Source: Deltaproteobacteria bacterium (GTDB lineage: Bacteria > Desulfobacterota > Desulfobulbia > Desulfobulbales > BM004). From it: a stretch of 5,353 nucleotides of DNA. Below the pieces are notes generated by a model that saw nothing but the letters and a program-made list of their open reading frames with translations, did no database searches and had not been told where the DNA came from. Position 1 is the first letter of the stretch; every line of letters starts with the position of its first letter. Below are positions 4,922-5,353 of the stretch, piece after piece. The position numbers were made by a program, and so were the translations under genes. The stretch covers positions 1 to 5,353 of the forward strand of contig JAFDBU010000283.1 in NCBI GenBank assembly GCA_019313095.1. Reading direction: 5' to 3'.

Positions 4922-5353
4922 ATTTTATGCTCCCGGTCATTTTGAATATACTGCAAATTCTGCAGACGGTGGTAAAAACCCATGTCTGCCATGAGTTTTT
5001 CATGGGTCCCTTCCTCGACGATCCGGCCTCCGTCCATGACAATTATCCTGTCAGCGCGACGGATGGTCGACAGCCGGTGCGCAATGACGATACTCGTTCT
5101 CTGAGAAAGAGTGGCAGCAATAGCACGCTCAATCAGTATTTCCGTTTCTGAGTCCACGTTGGCTGTGGCCTCATCTAGCACAAGAATTTCAGGGTCCCGG
5201 GCCATAACCCGGGCCATTGCCAGCAGTTGCCGTTGCCCTGCCGACAGGTCAAGGTTGCCCTCACCTATTTTTGTAAGTACACCCTGCGGTAAGCGTTCTA
5301 TGAGTTCGGTCAGCTGCGCCATTTTCAGTATGGCTGCCAGCCTGTCTTCATCA
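4918..5353 (-). CDS. ABC exporter ATPase domain, C-terminal part (5' end beyond the window)
   Basis: The C-terminal 145 residues of an ATP-binding protein that continues past the right edge; the frame is open to the last base, so the methionine at 5322 is internal rather than the start. Visible motifs are the ABC signature LSAGQ (5233-5247), Walker B ILVLDE (5170-5187), the D-loop ANVD and the switch histidine in IAHR (His codon 5077-5079). The order and wording (LxAGQRQLLAMAR, LDEATANVDSETE, IAHRLSTIRRADRIIVMDGGRIVEEGTH) are those of type I exporters with fused membrane and ATPase domains, such as the MdlB, YheH or MsbA-like lipid and multidrug exporters. The Walker A and membrane parts lie outside, so the substrate and exact subfamily are open. 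LSAGQ replaces the more common LSGGQ, a known variant. The gene ends in TTAA shared with the Mut7-C gene. Confidence 0.93.
   Translation of the reverse strand, partial: DEDRLAAILKMAQLTELIERLPQGVLTKIGEGNLDLSAGQRQLLAMARVMARDPEILVLDEATANVDSETEILIERAIAATLSQRTSIVIAHRLSTIRRADRIIVMDGGRIVEEGTHEKLMADMGFYHRLQNLQYIQNDREHKI

Noticed and set aside
1..5353. Undescribed defence, mobile or CRISPR-type system
   Set aside because: I found no spaced direct-repeat array, transposase, integrase, toxin-antitoxin pair or tRNA. The Sir2 gene is a standard protein deacylase with zinc cysteines, not the NADase type of defence systems such as Thoeris.

Overview
The window looks like ordinary chromosomal DNA from an anaerobic or microaerophilic Gram-negative bacterium. 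The best guess is Desulfobacterota (sulfate-reducer-like, possibly Desulfobulbales). That rests on a short rubrerythrin with a perfect Shine-Dalgarno, a two-module DUF1566 protein with TGQ...GQDGE motifs of the kind common in deltaproteobacteria, a PilZ protein resembling the TIGR02266 type, and a Mut7-C protein with an N-terminal ubiquitin-like domain. The taxonomic call is inference from gene content and was not tested by any search.

Layout, left to right. Positions 1-283 are AT-rich and hold the control region of rubrerythrin: an 18-bp perfect palindrome (147-164), a perfect TATAAT (193-198) and a strong ribosome binding site (272-279). There is also an unproven minus-strand frame running off the left edge. 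Rubrerythrin (284-778, +) meets the DUF1566 gene (775-1806, -) tail to tail, sharing TTAA. A 192-bp AT-rich divergent region (1807-1998) follows. Next is a likely two-gene operon of an alpha/beta hydrolase (1999-2829, +) and a sirtuin (2839-3570, +). A convergent PilZ gene (3624-3980, -) follows, then a 170-bp AT-rich divergent region, then a Mut7-C RNase-like gene (4151-4921, +). That gene again shares TTAA with the 3' end of an ABC exporter gene (4918-5353, -, cut by the right edge).

Functionally this is a mosaic of small transcription units on alternating strands. Rubrerythrin removes peroxide. The hydrolase and sirtuin are probably co-transcribed and may act on related acyl chemistry, which is speculative. 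PilZ probably senses c-di-GMP. The Mut7-C protein is a predicted nuclease. The DUF1566 protein has no assigned function. I see no mobile element, CRISPR array, tRNA, rRNA or phage gene, and no convincing new multi-gene system. The features most worth checking are the operator-like palindrome before rubrerythrin, the hydrolase-sirtuin pair lying in one reading frame separated by a single stop, the signal-less duplicated DUF1566 protein, and a 10-bp inverted repeat just past the rubrerythrin stop inside the opposing gene.
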